Shown here: positions 23,209 to 31,745 of the stretch, piece by piece
Layout: each line of letters starts with the position of its first letter
How positions within the stretch are numbered: the stretch's first letter is position 1
Source: Pseudomonas sp. Fl4BN1
GTDB taxonomy: Bacteria; Pseudomonadota; Gammaproteobacteria; Pseudomonadales; Pseudomonadaceae
Assembly: GCF_009908285.1 (NCBI RefSeq)
Contig: NZ_JAAARM010000046.1
Location: 1 to 41,922 of the forward strand
DNA length: 41,922 nucleotides
Direction of reading: 5' to 3'
The notes under the pieces: model-generated
Databases searched by the model: none
Seen by the model: only the letters and a program-made list of their open reading frames with translations
Told to the model about the DNA's origin: nothing
Made by a program: the position numbers and the translations under genes

Positions 23209-23550
23209 CTATACCAGCCGCCCTCGAACCTCCTGCTTCACTCCCCACCCCTCAATAATGCCGCCCAGGGGCTCGACCACCGCCTCGAAGTCCTGTTCAA
23301 AATCCCCGATGCCGCCATGGGTGGCGTACATCACCTTGCTCAGTTCCAGATACCAGGCGCCATCGTCACGCACGCTGATCTGGGCATTCAAGGATTCACC
23401 GCGAAAATGTCCTGCCGCCCTGCGCGCCCGCTCCTCATCCGGGAAAATGGCGTAGAACTCGATGGGATGGAATCGTGAAAAGTCAAAACCGCCTTCTTTC
23501 ATGCGGCGCAGCACACTGCTGCTGATGTCTTCTTGAAAGGCTGTGCTCAT
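23209..23550 (-). CDS. rraB: RraB-like regulator of ribonuclease E
   Basis: This 113-residue protein is of the RraB (DUF1260) family, which in E. coli binds RNase E and reduces its activity toward a subset of transcripts. Family-like features are the acidic N-terminus, HPIEFYAIFPDEERARRAAGHF with the ferredoxin-like strand-helix pattern, and DGAWYLELSKVMYATHGGIG followed by DFE. It is somewhat shorter than E. coli RraB (about 138). The start is ATG 23550, preceded by GGAGGACGTTTC. It has no operon partner; 213 non-coding bases precede the next gene. Confidence 0.78.
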   Translation of the reverse strand: MSTAFQEDISSSVLRRMKEGGFDFSRFHPIEFYAIFPDEERARRAAGHFRGESLNAQISVRDDGAWYLELSKVMYATHGGIGDFEQDFEAVVEPLGGIIEGWGVKQEVRGRLV

Positions 23551-23763
23551 GAAACGTCCTCCTCAAACCGATGGATAGACTTTCCGTGCTTCCCGACCCG
23601 CCGGCCAAAGTAACCGGCATCACGACCCTGGGCGGGTCGTCAGGAAACAAGCATGGAGCTGACAAGATCAGAGCTTAGCGAAGAATTCGCTGATCTCGTT
23701 TGCAGATTAGCGCCAACCTCTGGACGCCGCCAGAAATTGCTGCCGGAACGACCTCTGCCCTCT

Positions 23764-23997
23764 CTAGATCGGCGTGATGCCGAGAATCTGAATGCTGTTC
23801 TGCTCTTTCAGGCTCTTGAGCGTGGGCGCCTCGATGCGCCCATCCAGATCGTTGAGATCCAACTCGGCACTCACGGGCAGCAATTTGGCCCGCACCAGTT
23901 GTGCGGCTCGCTCCAGCGTCGGTTGCTGGTCGCAATCAAAGTGTTCGACGGACTGGACACCATGATCATCAACGAAAGTGACTTGCCACTTTTGCAT
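23764..23997 (-). CDS. Small conserved Pseudomonas protein, unknown function
   Basis: The likely start is ATG 23997 (MQKWQVTFVDDHGVQSVEHF), with GGAGGCACTG as ribosome-binding site, giving 77 residues. The upstream open frame to 24159 has no such signal. The sequence reads as a small alpha/beta domain (strand WQVTFVDD, helix PTLERAAQLVRAKLLP, strand SIQILGITPI). There is no catalytic motif. It is transcribed alone, 97 bases past the terminator of the START-domain gene. Confidence 0.65.
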   Translation of the reverse strand: MQKWQVTFVDDHGVQSVEHFDCDQQPTLERAAQLVRAKLLPVSAELDLNDLDGRIEAPTLKSLKEQNSIQILGITPI

Positions 23998-24094
23998 CAG
24001 TGCCTCCTCGATAGCCCCAAGAGTGGGCTTACAACATCTCGACCTTGAGCCTTGGGCAATCGTTCCACCAGGCGGGCCTGCGGACACCAATAAA

Positions 24095-24116
24095 AAGGCC
24101 GCCCGAAGGCGGCCTT
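24095..24116 (-). terminator. Rho-independent terminator after START-domain gene
   Basis: AAGGCCGCC/GGCGGCCTT form a 9-bp stem with a four-base loop. On the minus strand it is followed by TTTTTATT, placing it 26 bases after the stop at 24143. Confidence 0.85.
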
Positions 24117-24142
24117 GGTGAACCCGGTGAATACTTAGCCGA

Positions 24143-24751
24143 TCACGGCTTTTCAGCACGGGCCTTCAGCGCCTTCAAAGTATTGAAGGGTGCATCCACC
24201 ACGAACTTGTTGGCCAACCAGGACGGCACGCTGCCACCCGGCTCAGTGTGCACCTGGTAGGTCACTTCAACCTGGTCGGCACCCTTGGGGACGAACTTCC
24301 AGTAACCCTCGACCTGGGCCACACGTACGAAGCCTTTCTCTTCGGGGATGTAGCTCGGCACGCCTTCAAGCTTGCGGGTAAGACTGCCGTCAGCGGCCTC
24401 GCTGGTGGTGATGTGCAGCACCGAATCACGGGCGGTGACCGGCCACGGGGTATTGAACTGGGTATAGGTCCAGCTTTGATCGCCCTCATGCTTGAGCAGT
24501 TTCTGGGTCTTGCACTCGTGAATCCAGGAACAGGCGCCGGCCACGTCTTCCTGCAGTGCGCGGAGCTTGGCGATGGAGGTCTTCATGGTGGTCACACCAC
24601 GGTAGGCCTTGTATTTGGAGCCGGCCACTTCGCTCAAGGAAATCTTGATGCCGTCTTCATCCTTGGCCGTTTGCCAGTCTTCGGCGTGAGCCGTTGCCGC
24701 CAACAGCACGGTTAAACCACAGAGCACAGCAATTCGATGCAGCGAACCCAT
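24143..24751 (-). CDS. Exported START-domain lipid-binding protein
   Basis: From ATG 24751 (MGSLHRIAVLCGLTVLLAAT; AGGAA seven bases upstream) the product is 202 residues. It has a signal peptide ending near AHA/ED and then a START-like domain. Typical segments are WQTAKDEDGIKISLSEVAGS, YTQFNTPWPVTARDSVLHIT, EGYWKFVPKG and VTYQVHTEPGGSVPSWLANK. START domains hold a lipid in a hydrophobic cavity; bacterial exported members are of unknown ligand. Two cysteines (CSWIHEC) may form a disulfide in the periplasm. It is monocistronic with its own terminator. Confidence 0.85.
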   Translation of the reverse strand: MGSLHRIAVLCGLTVLLAATAHAEDWQTAKDEDGIKISLSEVAGSKYKAYRGVTTMKTSIAKLRALQEDVAGACSWIHECKTQKLLKHEGDQSWTYTQFNTPWPVTARDSVLHITTSEAADGSLTRKLEGVPSYIPEEKGFVRVAQVEGYWKFVPKGADQVEVTYQVHTEPGGSVPSWLANKFVVDAPFNTLKALKARAEKP

Positions 24752-24794
24752 TGTCTTATTCCTTATTGTTGAAGTTCCGTTCATTGAGAACACC

Positions 24795-25049
24795 TTAAGC
24801 CGCTGTCATTTGTTCCCACCAACCGATCAAGCGGATGGCTTCTTCACGACTTTCGCCACAAACCTCAGGATCTGCCTGGAACGCGCCACACACTGCTGGT
24901 CGCTCTGGCATGCCGAAAAGACCGCACAGGTGTTCGACAGAAAGATGCAGGCAGCGTTCTCCCGCCGGTTTACCCTGGGGCATTCCGGGAAGCGGTGTAC
25001 TGATGGAGGGGGCAATACAGCAGGCGCCACAACCTTCACGGCAGTTCAT
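24795..25049 (-). CDS. YkgJ-family cysteine-cluster protein
   Basis: This 84-residue protein has the metal-chelating cysteine pattern of the YkgJ/CxxCxxCC family: MNCREGCGACCIAPSIS at the N-terminus, then CLHL, HLCGLFG, VCGAF and VCGESR. It is thought to bind zinc or iron-sulfur; the biological role is not established. Start ATG 25049. It lies 43 bases upstream of the START-domain gene on the same strand. Confidence 0.85.
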   Translation of the reverse strand: MNCREGCGACCIAPSISTPLPGMPQGKPAGERCLHLSVEHLCGLFGMPERPAVCGAFQADPEVCGESREEAIRLIGWWEQMTAA

Positions 25050-25218
25050 GACGAAAAACTCCTCGCGACAAGCAAAGTGTCGAATGACTCCCGGTAAGAG
25101 TAACCGCTAAAACAGCCGTTTTAAATTACTCAAAGAACGGATTTGACGCACAACCGTGCGTGACTGATCAGTCTCCGACAAAGTGTCGACCCAGCCAGTC
25201 ACAGCAATGCTGAAATTT

Positions 25219-25713
25219 TTACTGTTTGAACTCGAAATCCAGGGCAGCGCCTTCGATTTCCCGACGCTCCTCATTGCGCAACTGCAATTGCATTTCGTTG
25301 CTGAGCAAGCGGCCATTGAGCTGGAACGGGCTGCTTTCCTTGGGTTTCTCGCCGAACATCTGCGGCAGCAGCGGCTCACGCTTGGGCAGTGGCACGCTAC
25401 CGACAGGTTGCAGGTGCTTGACCATCTCCGGCGGCAGGCTCAAATCCAGCTTGGGGCTGGTCAAAGGCGTCTTGATGTCTTGATAGGCCCACTTGGATTT
25501 CGACGTGGCCTTCTTGTTCGCCGGCTTGGCCTTTGCGGCACTGGCTGGCGCCTTGTTTTTGCTCGCAGGCGTTTTCTTGGTGGTAGTCGGCTTGCTCGGG
25601 TGGGAACTGCTGGCTGCCGGTTTGTCCGAAGCCGAGTCTGCCTGGACGGACGTGACCGGGGCAACTCCCAACAGGCAGACGCATAACCAGAAGGCAGGAA
25701 GAAAGGCTTTCAT
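25219..25713 (-). CDS. Exported Lys/Ala/Ser/Thr-rich protein, unknown function
   Basis: From ATG 25713 (MKAFLPAFWLCVCLLGVAPV) the product is 164 residues. It has a signal peptide (about 1-26, cleavage near VQA/DS) and a low-complexity Lys/Ala/Ser/Thr-rich stretch (residues 27-75; motifs such as KPTTTKKTPASKNKAPAS). A conserved-looking C-terminal half contains LPPEMVKHLQPVGSVPLP and LNGRLLSNEMQLQLRNEERR. The basic linker resembles that of envelope or peptidoglycan-associated proteins. The upstream extension to 25830 is not supported. No family is recognised. Confidence 0.7.
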   Translation of the reverse strand: MKAFLPAFWLCVCLLGVAPVTSVQADSASDKPAASSSHPSKPTTTKKTPASKNKAPASAAKAKPANKKATSKSKWAYQDIKTPLTSPKLDLSLPPEMVKHLQPVGSVPLPKREPLLPQMFGEKPKESSPFQLNGRLLSNEMQLQLRNEERREIEGAALDFEFKQ

Positions 25714-25789
25714 AAAGGCAGGTAGATCGACAAAAGGTGCCCTATGCTCGCTTGTTGCAAGCCCCATGACAAGCACGGGGCTTGATTGT

Positions 25790-27229
25790 TTAAAATCCGC
25801 CGGCCGCTTCCTGGCATAACTGGCTGGCAAGCATTCCCAAGGTCATCAACGCTCGTTCGGCTTCACGGTTCCAGGGAGTGCCACAGTTCAAGCGCACACA
25901 GTGATTGAATTGCTCGGTGTTACTGAATATCAATCCGGGGGCAATACTGATGCCTTGCTGCAAGGCGCGCACATGCAGCTCCTGGGTGTTGACCCGGCCC
26001 GGCAGGCTGACCCACAAGATGAACCCCCCATTGGGCCGAGTGATCTGCGTACCCTCAGGAAAGTACTGCTGCACCGCCAGTTGAAAGGCACTGAGGTTCT
26101 TGCGGTATTCCTGGCGAATGTAGCGCAGATGCCGGTCATAACCACCGTTCTCCAGATAGGCCGCGACGCCCATCTGAGTCACGCTGCACGCCGAATGGGT
26201 ACTGAAAGTCTGCAGGCGCTGGATCTCCTGCTGATACTTGCCGGCGATCATCCAGCCGATGCGTACTCCCGGCGACAGGGTCTTGGAAAAGCTCGAACAG
26301 TAGATCACCCGATCCAGGCGGTCATAGGCCTTGAGGGCCTTGGTGCGCCCCACCTCGAACATCAACTCGCCGTAGATATCGTCCTCGACCACCTGGATAT
26401 CAAAGTCCGAAGCCAGGCGCAGCAGTTGCTTCTGCCGCTCTTCCGGCATGGTGCCGCCCAGGGGGTTGCTCAGGCGCGTGGTCAGCACCAGGGCCTTGAT
26501 CGACCATTGGTTGGCCGCCAGCTGCAAGGCCTCAAGACTCATGCCGGTAGAGGGATCGCTGGGAATCTCGATGACCTTGAGCCCCAGCAGGTCCGCCAGT
26601 TGCAACAAGCCGTAGTAGGTCGGCGACTCCGCGGCAATCAGATCACCCGGCCGGGTCAGCACCCGCAGCGACATCTGTAGCGCATCCACGCAACCGTGGG
26701 TGATCACCACTTCCGAAGGATCGACCACCACCCCGGCATCGCGCATGCGAATTGCCACCTGGCGCCGCAAGGGCTCGAACCCCGGACTGAACATATAGCT
26801 GAATGCCCGAGGGCTATGAAAACGCGTGACCTTGGCCAATTGCTGGTGCAGCGCCCGCACCGGCAGGTAGTCGACGCTGGGTACCGCAGCGCCCAGAGGA
26901 AAGACCCCTTCGCGACGGGATTCCACCAACACCTGCTGGATAATACTGCTGCGGGTCACCAGTCCCGGGCGCTCGACCCGAGCGATGTCCGGCGTCGACG
27001 CGGTCAGCGCCGGCGTCTGGTGCACGTAGTAACCCGACTGTGGGCGCGCACGGATCAACCCCTGATCCTCCAGGTTGGCGTAAGCCTGGAGCACCGTGGC
27101 GTGGCTGACATTGAGCTGCGAGCTCATCTTGCGCACCGACGGTACACGCTCGCCCGGCTGGTAGACACCACGGCGAATATCCTCAGCCAACTGCTGAGCG
27201 ATACGTTGATAGAGCAAGAGATTGGTCAT
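25790..27229 (-). CDS. MocR-type GntR/aminotransferase-fold transcription regulator
   Basis: From ATG 27229 (MTNLLLYQRIAQQLAEDIRR) the product is 479 residues. The N-terminal winged helix-turn-helix of the GntR family spans about 1-70 (GVYQPGERVPSVRKMSSQLN). A class I aminotransferase-fold domain follows (about 110-470), with PLP-binding lysine in YCSSFSKTLSPGVRIGWM and VVITHGCVDALQMSL. Such regulators sense PLP or amino-acid adducts. No obvious target gene is divergent: the next gene to the right is the OmpA-like operon, which converges from the right. An upstream in-frame extension to 27283 is unlikely. Confidence 0.9.
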   Translation of the reverse strand: MTNLLLYQRIAQQLAEDIRRGVYQPGERVPSVRKMSSQLNVSHATVLQAYANLEDQGLIRARPQSGYYVHQTPALTASTPDIARVERPGLVTRSSIIQQVLVESRREGVFPLGAAVPSVDYLPVRALHQQLAKVTRFHSPRAFSYMFSPGFEPLRRQVAIRMRDAGVVVDPSEVVITHGCVDALQMSLRVLTRPGDLIAAESPTYYGLLQLADLLGLKVIEIPSDPSTGMSLEALQLAANQWSIKALVLTTRLSNPLGGTMPEERQKQLLRLASDFDIQVVEDDIYGELMFEVGRTKALKAYDRLDRVIYCSSFSKTLSPGVRIGWMIAGKYQQEIQRLQTFSTHSACSVTQMGVAAYLENGGYDRHLRYIRQEYRKNLSAFQLAVQQYFPEGTQITRPNGGFILWVSLPGRVNTQELHVRALQQGISIAPGLIFSNTEQFNHCVRLNCGTPWNREAERALMTLGMLASQLCQEAAGGF

Positions 27230-27383
27230 TGCGCAGCACTCGATTTCACGGCGTTTTATTCTTGTGTGAAACAATACCGGCACAGTTTAGAAGTGTACTG
27301 GGACAGTTTCTACAATAGTCGAGGATGTGGGGCAGTGAAAAGTAGAACTGTAGGGTTTTTGCGAACCCCGTGGCAGGCATAAA

Positions 27384-27414
27384 AAAACCCGACGCTTGCG
27401 AGGCGTCGGGTTTT
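27384..27414 (-). terminator. Rho-independent terminator of the OmpA-like operon
   Basis: AAAACCCGACGC/GCGTCGGGTTTT form a 12-bp stem with a seven-base loop. On the minus strand it runs into a further T-run (27381-27387), 20 bases after the OmpA-like stop. Confidence 0.88.
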
Positions 27415-27434
27415 CCCAGGGCAACAGGTTGGTT

Positions 27435-28247
27435 TCAGCGAGAAGCGCCGAGCTGGCCCTTTTCGTCAGAGAAGACGATTTCTACCCGACGGTTCTGCGC
27501 CCGGCCTCGTTCGGAGGCATTGGCTTCAACCGGATAGTCGTCGCCATAACCCTCGACCTGGATCCGCTTCTCATCGATCCCCAGGTCCACCAGCACATCC
27601 GCCACCGCTTGGGCGCGATCCCGGGACAGTTGCAGATTGCTCTGGCGCTCGCCGGTATTGTCGGTGTAACCCTCGATACGCACCACGCGCTTGGGGTTGA
27701 GCTGGAGAAATTGCACCACCTTGAGCACAGTACGGTTGGCCGAATTCTTCAGCTCCGCCTCCCCGGTATCGAACAGCACGTCGCCCAGGGTCATCACCAG
27801 GCCACGATCAGTCTGGGTGGTGGCCAGGCTGATGATCTGCTCTTCCAACCATTTGCCCTGCTGCTGCACGCTCAGCAGCTTGGCTTCACGCAGGGCCAGT
27901 TGCAGGCGCTGGCGCTCCAGCTCAAGCTTGGCCGCGCGTTCCTGATTCAACATCTGCTCGGTGTGTTCGCGAGCAATTTCGCTGTAACGACGGCTCAGAT
28001 AGGCATAGTGCTCAACGTCGCTACCACTGCCCCAATAGGTCGACAGGCGATCGGCACGGGCCAGGGACTCACCGGCGCGGATTACGTCCTTGGGCGCTAT
28101 ACGCAGCACATTGGAATCTTCCTTGACCTTCTGGAAGTCGACACTGGCTTGCTGCAAGGCTTCCTCGCTGTGCTGACCGGCACAGCCATAGAGACTGGCG
28201 CAGGCCAACAGCACTGTAGCGCCGAACATGGGTTTGAAGAGCTTCAT
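27435..28247 (-). CDS. OmpA-like peptidoglycan-binding lipoprotein
   Basis: This 270-residue lipoprotein has a lipobox LYGC with lipidated C22. The middle region is a long charged helix (about 90-150, RRYSEIAREHTEQMLNQERA onward), probably a coiled coil. The C-terminal OmpA domain (about 150-255) carries DVLFDTGEAELKNSA, RIEGYTDNTG, and the peptidoglycan-contacting pattern ending GRAQNRRVEIVF. It is predicted to tether the outer membrane to the cell wall. Its ATG overlaps the DUF4398 stop by four bases. It is the last gene of a three-gene operon. Confidence 0.9.
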   Translation of the reverse strand: MKLFKPMFGATVLLACASLYGCAGQHSEEALQQASVDFQKVKEDSNVLRIAPKDVIRAGESLARADRLSTYWGSGSDVEHYAYLSRRYSEIAREHTEQMLNQERAAKLELERQRLQLALREAKLLSVQQQGKWLEEQIISLATTQTDRGLVMTLGDVLFDTGEAELKNSANRTVLKVVQFLQLNPKRVVRIEGYTDNTGERQSNLQLSRDRAQAVADVLVDLGIDEKRIQVEGYGDDYPVEANASERGRAQNRRVEIVFSDEKGQLGASR

Positions 28248-28600
28248 TGGGCATCTCCCAATTGCTTGCGCAGGCGAGTGATGCGGGTATTGAGTACGTC
28301 TACCTGCTCCTGGCTCTTCTGGGTCAGGACTTTGGCCTCGGCCAAGCGTGCATCCAGTTCGGCCTGCTCGGCACGCATCCGCGCCTTCTTGTAGGACTCA
28401 TCCTGCATGTTGCCCTGGGCTCGGGAGAACTTGTCTTCGGCCAGTTTCAACTCAGGCACATCCTCGCTAGAAGCCCCAACGGCCTTGGCTTGCTCCAACG
28501 CCTGGGCAGTGAGGCGCATCTGCTCGTTGGGTGCTGGATCGGTTGCACAACCCGCCATGGCCAACAGGGCCACGGCAGCGAAAAGAGGTCGAATAGTCAC
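28244..28600 (-). CDS. DUF4398 lipoprotein
   Basis: This 118-residue lipoprotein has lipobox MAGC (C18) and a helical, charged mature region (LKLAEDKFSRAQGNMQDESY; ARMRAEQAELDARLAEAKVL) of the DUF4398 type. It is probably a periplasmic coiled coil. It is paired with and overlapping the OmpA-like gene, as commonly seen in Pseudomonas. It starts 10 bases after the solute-binding protein stop. Function unknown beyond envelope association. Confidence 0.87.
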   Translation of the reverse strand: MTIRPLFAAVALLAMAGCATDPAPNEQMRLTAQALEQAKAVGASSEDVPELKLAEDKFSRAQGNMQDESYKKARMRAEQAELDARLAEAKVLTQKSQEQVDVLNTRITRLRKQLGDAQ

Positions 28601-28609
28601 ACAAGATTC

Positions 28610-29434
28610 CTACGGTTTTGGGCTGTTGACGGGTTGCTGCAACTGGGCCTTCCAGCGCTCAAGATTGCGCTGCAGCAAGGCCTCCGTCAGACCGGACGCC
28701 GGCAATTCTGTCATCTTTTTTGCCAACTGTCCGCGCAACCATGGGTCATTGCAGGCCGAGTTGTGGGAGAGCGCGAGAAACAGTCCCGGTTTGTCGATAG
28801 GTTGGGGAAACGCTGCCAGATCCGCTTCCATGCCCAAGGACTGGGCCATGGCCATGCCGGCATAACGCGGCGCCAGGACATAATCCACCTCTCCCAGAAG
28901 CAAGGTCTGAAAGACCTGGGTCAGGTTCGGTAGGCGCTTGAGCTGCAAGTGGTCCTTGGCCATAGCGACAAAAGGCTGGGTCAACCGGGCCTTTTCCGAT
29001 ACAGCGCCAGGATGCCCAGCAAGATCCGCCGGCTGGGTGTAGCTCAGGGTCGAATCCTTGCGGGTCCAGACCAGGTAGTCGTTCTGCACCAGGGCCGGAT
29101 GGATGTAGTCCAGGGACTCCAGCTCATCCAGGGTCAACGGCGCATCGGCAAGCAGGTCCATGCGCCCGGTACGTACTTCCTCCAGAGCCTCGGAGCGTTT
29201 GCCGGCGTACAGCAACTCGACCTTCAACCCCATCTCCCCCGCTACCTGCTGTAACAGGTCGGCGCTGGCACCCATCAGATGCTTGGGATTTTGCGGGTCA
29301 CGCCACAAGTAAGGCGGCGCATCAGGACTGCCCGTAACCACCAGCCGCTCGCACTTGCCCGCAGCCATCGACAGCGACGGCAACAACGTCAGGCCCAACA
29401 GTGCTGACCAGCCACTCATGCGGCGCAGATCCAT
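28610..29434 (-). CDS. Periplasmic solute-binding protein (SBP_bac_3-like)
   Basis: From ATG 29434 (MDLRRMSGWSALLGLTLLPS; GGGGAGAG about eight bases upstream) the product is 274 residues. The signal peptide ends near SMA/AG. The periplasmic type II binding fold has SPDAPPYLWRDPQNPKHLMG, LLQQVAGEMGLKVELLYAGK and GRMDLLADAPLTLDELE. It resembles amino-acid-type ABC binding proteins, but no permease or ATPase gene is adjacent, so it may be an orphan sensor. It is first in an operon with the two envelope lipoproteins. Confidence 0.82.
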   Translation of the reverse strand: MDLRRMSGWSALLGLTLLPSLSMAAGKCERLVVTGSPDAPPYLWRDPQNPKHLMGASADLLQQVAGEMGLKVELLYAGKRSEALEEVRTGRMDLLADAPLTLDELESLDYIHPALVQNDYLVWTRKDSTLSYTQPADLAGHPGAVSEKARLTQPFVAMAKDHLQLKRLPNLTQVFQTLLLGEVDYVLAPRYAGMAMAQSLGMEADLAAFPQPIDKPGLFLALSHNSACNDPWLRGQLAKKMTELPASGLTEALLQRNLERWKAQLQQPVNSPKP

Positions 29435-29464
29435 GGCAAAACTCTCCCCCAGCAAACAGCAGAC

Positions 29465-29490
29465 AAAAAAAACCCGGCCAAAGGGCCGGG
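29465..29490 (-). terminator. Rho-independent terminator of etfBA
   Basis: CCCGGCC/GGCCGGG form a 7-bp stem with a four-base loop (29473-29490). On the minus strand it is followed by eight T (29465-29472), 25 bases after the etfA stop. Confidence 0.88.
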
Positions 29491-29514
29491 CTCTTTATAA
29501 GTGAAGCCGCCGGA

Positions 29515-30444
29515 TTAGACCAGCTTCTCCAACTCGGGTACCGCTTCGAACAAGTCCGCCACCAAGCCGTAATCAGCCACCTGGAAGATCGGTGCTTCTT
29601 CGTCCTTGTTGATCGCAACGATCACCTTGGAATCTTTCATACCGGCCAAATGCTGGATCGCACCGGAAATACCGACGGCGATGTACAGCTGTGGCGCAAC
29701 GATCTTGCCGGTCTGGCCGACCTGCATGTCGTTGGGTACGAAACCTGCGTCGACCGCCGCACGGGAAGCGCCGACAGCTGCGCCGAGCTTGTCGGCCAGG
29801 GCGTACAGGTGCTTGAAGTTGTCGCCGTTCTGCATGCCGCGGCCGCCGGAAACGACGATCTTGGCAGCAGTCAGCTCAGGACGATCGGACTTGGCCAGCT
29901 CTTCGCCAACAAAGCTGGAAGTACCCGCATCCTTGGCAACAGATACAGCTTCAACCGCAGCCGAACCACCTTCACCGGCAACCGGGTCGAAACCGGTAGC
30001 GCGGACGGTGATGACTTTTACCGCAGCGCTCGATTGCACAGTAGCGATTGCGTTACCGGCATAGATCGGACGCTTGAAGGTATCAGCGCTTTCAACCGAG
30101 ATGATCTCGGAGATCTGATCAACATCCAGCTGAGCGGCAACCCGCGGCAGGATGTTTTTACCGTTGGAGGTCGCGGCAGCCAGGATGTGGCTGTAGCCAG
30201 CGCCCAGCTCTACTACCAGCGGAGCAACGTTTTCCGGCAACTGGTGCGCGTAAGCGGCGTTATCAGCCACCAGCACTTTAGCCACGCCAGCCACTTTCGC
30301 AGCCGCTTCAGCCACGGCGCCAACGCCCAGGCCTGCAACCAGCACGTGGATGTCGCCACCGATTTTCGCGGCCGCAGCCACGGTGTTCAGCGTGGCCGGA
30401 GCCAGCGCCTTGTTGTCGTGTTCAGCGATTACCAAGATAGTCAT
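29515..30444 (-). CDS. etfA: Electron transfer flavoprotein alpha subunit
   Basis: This 309-residue subunit holds most of the FAD contacts of the ETF heterodimer. ETF takes electrons from acyl-CoA and other dehydrogenases and delivers them to ETF-QO. The C-terminal FAD domain has the signature segments IVVSGGRGMQ, ASRAAVDAGF, VGQTGKIVAPQLYIAVGISG and IQHLAGMKDSKVIVAINKD. Length and motifs are normal. It is two bases after etfB, in one operon closed by the terminator at 29465. Confidence 0.96.
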   Translation of the reverse strand: MTILVIAEHDNKALAPATLNTVAAAAKIGGDIHVLVAGLGVGAVAEAAAKVAGVAKVLVADNAAYAHQLPENVAPLVVELGAGYSHILAAATSNGKNILPRVAAQLDVDQISEIISVESADTFKRPIYAGNAIATVQSSAAVKVITVRATGFDPVAGEGGSAAVEAVSVAKDAGTSSFVGEELAKSDRPELTAAKIVVSGGRGMQNGDNFKHLYALADKLGAAVGASRAAVDAGFVPNDMQVGQTGKIVAPQLYIAVGISGAIQHLAGMKDSKVIVAINKDEEAPIFQVADYGLVADLFEAVPELEKLV

Positions 30445-30446
30445 GA

Positions 30447-31196
30447 TTAGATTACCTTCGCTTCGTTTTTCAGTTTCTCGACCAGTTCAGCCACCGACTT
30501 GACCTTGATGCCCGCGCTGCGTGCAGCCGGCGCTTCGACTTTCAGGGTCTTGTTGGTGGAGGCGGTGGAAACGCCCAAAGCATCAGGAGTCAGCACTTCA
30601 AGAGGCTTCTTCTTGGCTTTCATGATGTTTGGCAGGGACGCGTAGCGCGGCTCGTTCAAACGCAGGTCGGTGGTGACGATGGCCGGCAGCTTCAGCGAAA
30701 CCGTCTGCGCACCGCCGTCGACTTCGCGGGTTACAGCAACGCTGTCGCCGTTGACTTCGACTTTGGAAGCGAAAGTGCCCTGACCGTAGCCGCTCAATGC
30801 AGCCAGCATCTGGCCGGTCTGGTTGTTGTCACTATCGATGGCCTGCTTGCCGAGGATCACCAGCTGTGGCTGTTCCTTGTCGACCACAGCCTTGAGCAGC
30901 TTGGCCACGGCCAGGGAGTTCAGTTCATCGGCAGATTCGACGAGGATGGCACGGTCAGCACCCAGAGCCAGCGCGGTACGCAGCTGCTCTTGAGCGGTGG
31001 ACGGGCCGATGGAGACGACGACGATTTCAGTCGCCACGCCTTTCTCTTTCAGGCGTACGGCTTCTTCCACTGCGATTTCGCAGAAAGGGTTCATCGACAT
31101 CTTGACGTTGGCGAGGTCGACGCCGGAGTTGTCCGCTTTGACGCGAACCTTGACGTTATAGTCGACCACTCGTTTGACAGCTACAAGAACCTTCAT
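30447..31196 (-). CDS. etfB: Electron transfer flavoprotein beta subunit
   Basis: This is the 249-residue beta subunit of ETF, starting MKVLVAVKRVVDYNVKVRVK with GAGGA just upstream. Family segments include NPFCEIAVEEAVRLKEKG, ILGKQAIDSDNNQTGQMLAA and the C-terminal LPAIVTTDLRLNEPRYASLP followed by NIMKAKKKPLE. It binds AMP and docks client dehydrogenases. It is first gene of the etfBA operon and divergent from ETF-QO across 549 bases, which hold promoters for both directions. Confidence 0.96.
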   Translation of the reverse strand: MKVLVAVKRVVDYNVKVRVKADNSGVDLANVKMSMNPFCEIAVEEAVRLKEKGVATEIVVVSIGPSTAQEQLRTALALGADRAILVESADELNSLAVAKLLKAVVDKEQPQLVILGKQAIDSDNNQTGQMLAALSGYGQGTFASKVEVNGDSVAVTREVDGGAQTVSLKLPAIVTTDLRLNEPRYASLPNIMKAKKKPLEVLTPDALGVSTASTNKTLKVEAPAARSAGIKVKSVAELVEKLKNEAKVI

Positions 31197-31572
31197 GGAT
31201 TCCTCGTTACTCTCCGGTGAAAAGAAAGTCGCCTAGGCGAGAACCTGGCGGTTGATGCTCATCGGCACAAGGGCACCTCCAAAAACGCTGGCGCACATCA
31301 GGTTGACCTTGCTCACGGGGTGATGACCGTTCGTCAGTGGTGACCGACGAGTCATTCATTATCGCGGCGTGTAAACTGCGCACTTTCAAGCTGCGCGGTG
31401 CGTCACCTTTACTGCCTTTGCCCTGTCTTTAGAGGTGCTCTTGAAACCAACAGTCAGCCTACGGCGAGCGCAAAACCGACCGTATCTTGACCGGAACGCC
31501 TTTTCCGGTCAATACGGCAAAATAGCCGTTCATGAGCCGCGCTTCTTTGATTTATCTGGGCTGCGACAAATT

Positions 31573-31586
31573 CAAACAAACGTTTG
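31573..31586. promoter_or_regulatory. PsrA-type operator upstream of ETF-QO
   Basis: CAAAC-AAAC-GTTTG (31573-31586) fits the reported PsrA recognition form (C/G)AAAC-N2-4-GTTT(G/C). It ends two bases before the -35 box of the ETF-QO promoter. PsrA is the long-chain fatty-acid-responsive TetR-family regulator of Pseudomonas, and ETF-QO is needed for fatty-acid oxidation, so regulation by PsrA makes sense. Binding is inferred. Confidence 0.6.
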
Positions 31587-31588
31587 TA

Positions 31589-31617
31589 TTGGACGCTGAG
31601 AGTGGTGTAGATATAAT
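31589..31617 (+). promoter_or_regulatory. Sigma-70 promoter of ETF-QO
   Basis: TTGGAC (31589-31594), a 17-base spacer and a perfect TATAAT (31612-31617). It lies about 128 bases upstream of the ETF-QO start codon, leaving a leader that includes a run of nine C around 31657-31665. Confidence 0.75.
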
Positions 31618-31745
31618 GCGCCGCCCAGAGAGAAAGGTCGGCCATCCTCACCTCCCCCCCCCCATGTGTGATGGGAGAAAGCGCGGATGCAACGCCAAAC
31701 CTCCAATTAGAAAAAACCGTTGAGCCTTGAGTAGGAGATAGCCTA

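Noticed and set aside
31207..31389. Minus-strand 60-codon frame upstream of etfB
   Set aside because: No family and no translation signal, and it lies in the shared promoter region of etfBA and ETF-QO.
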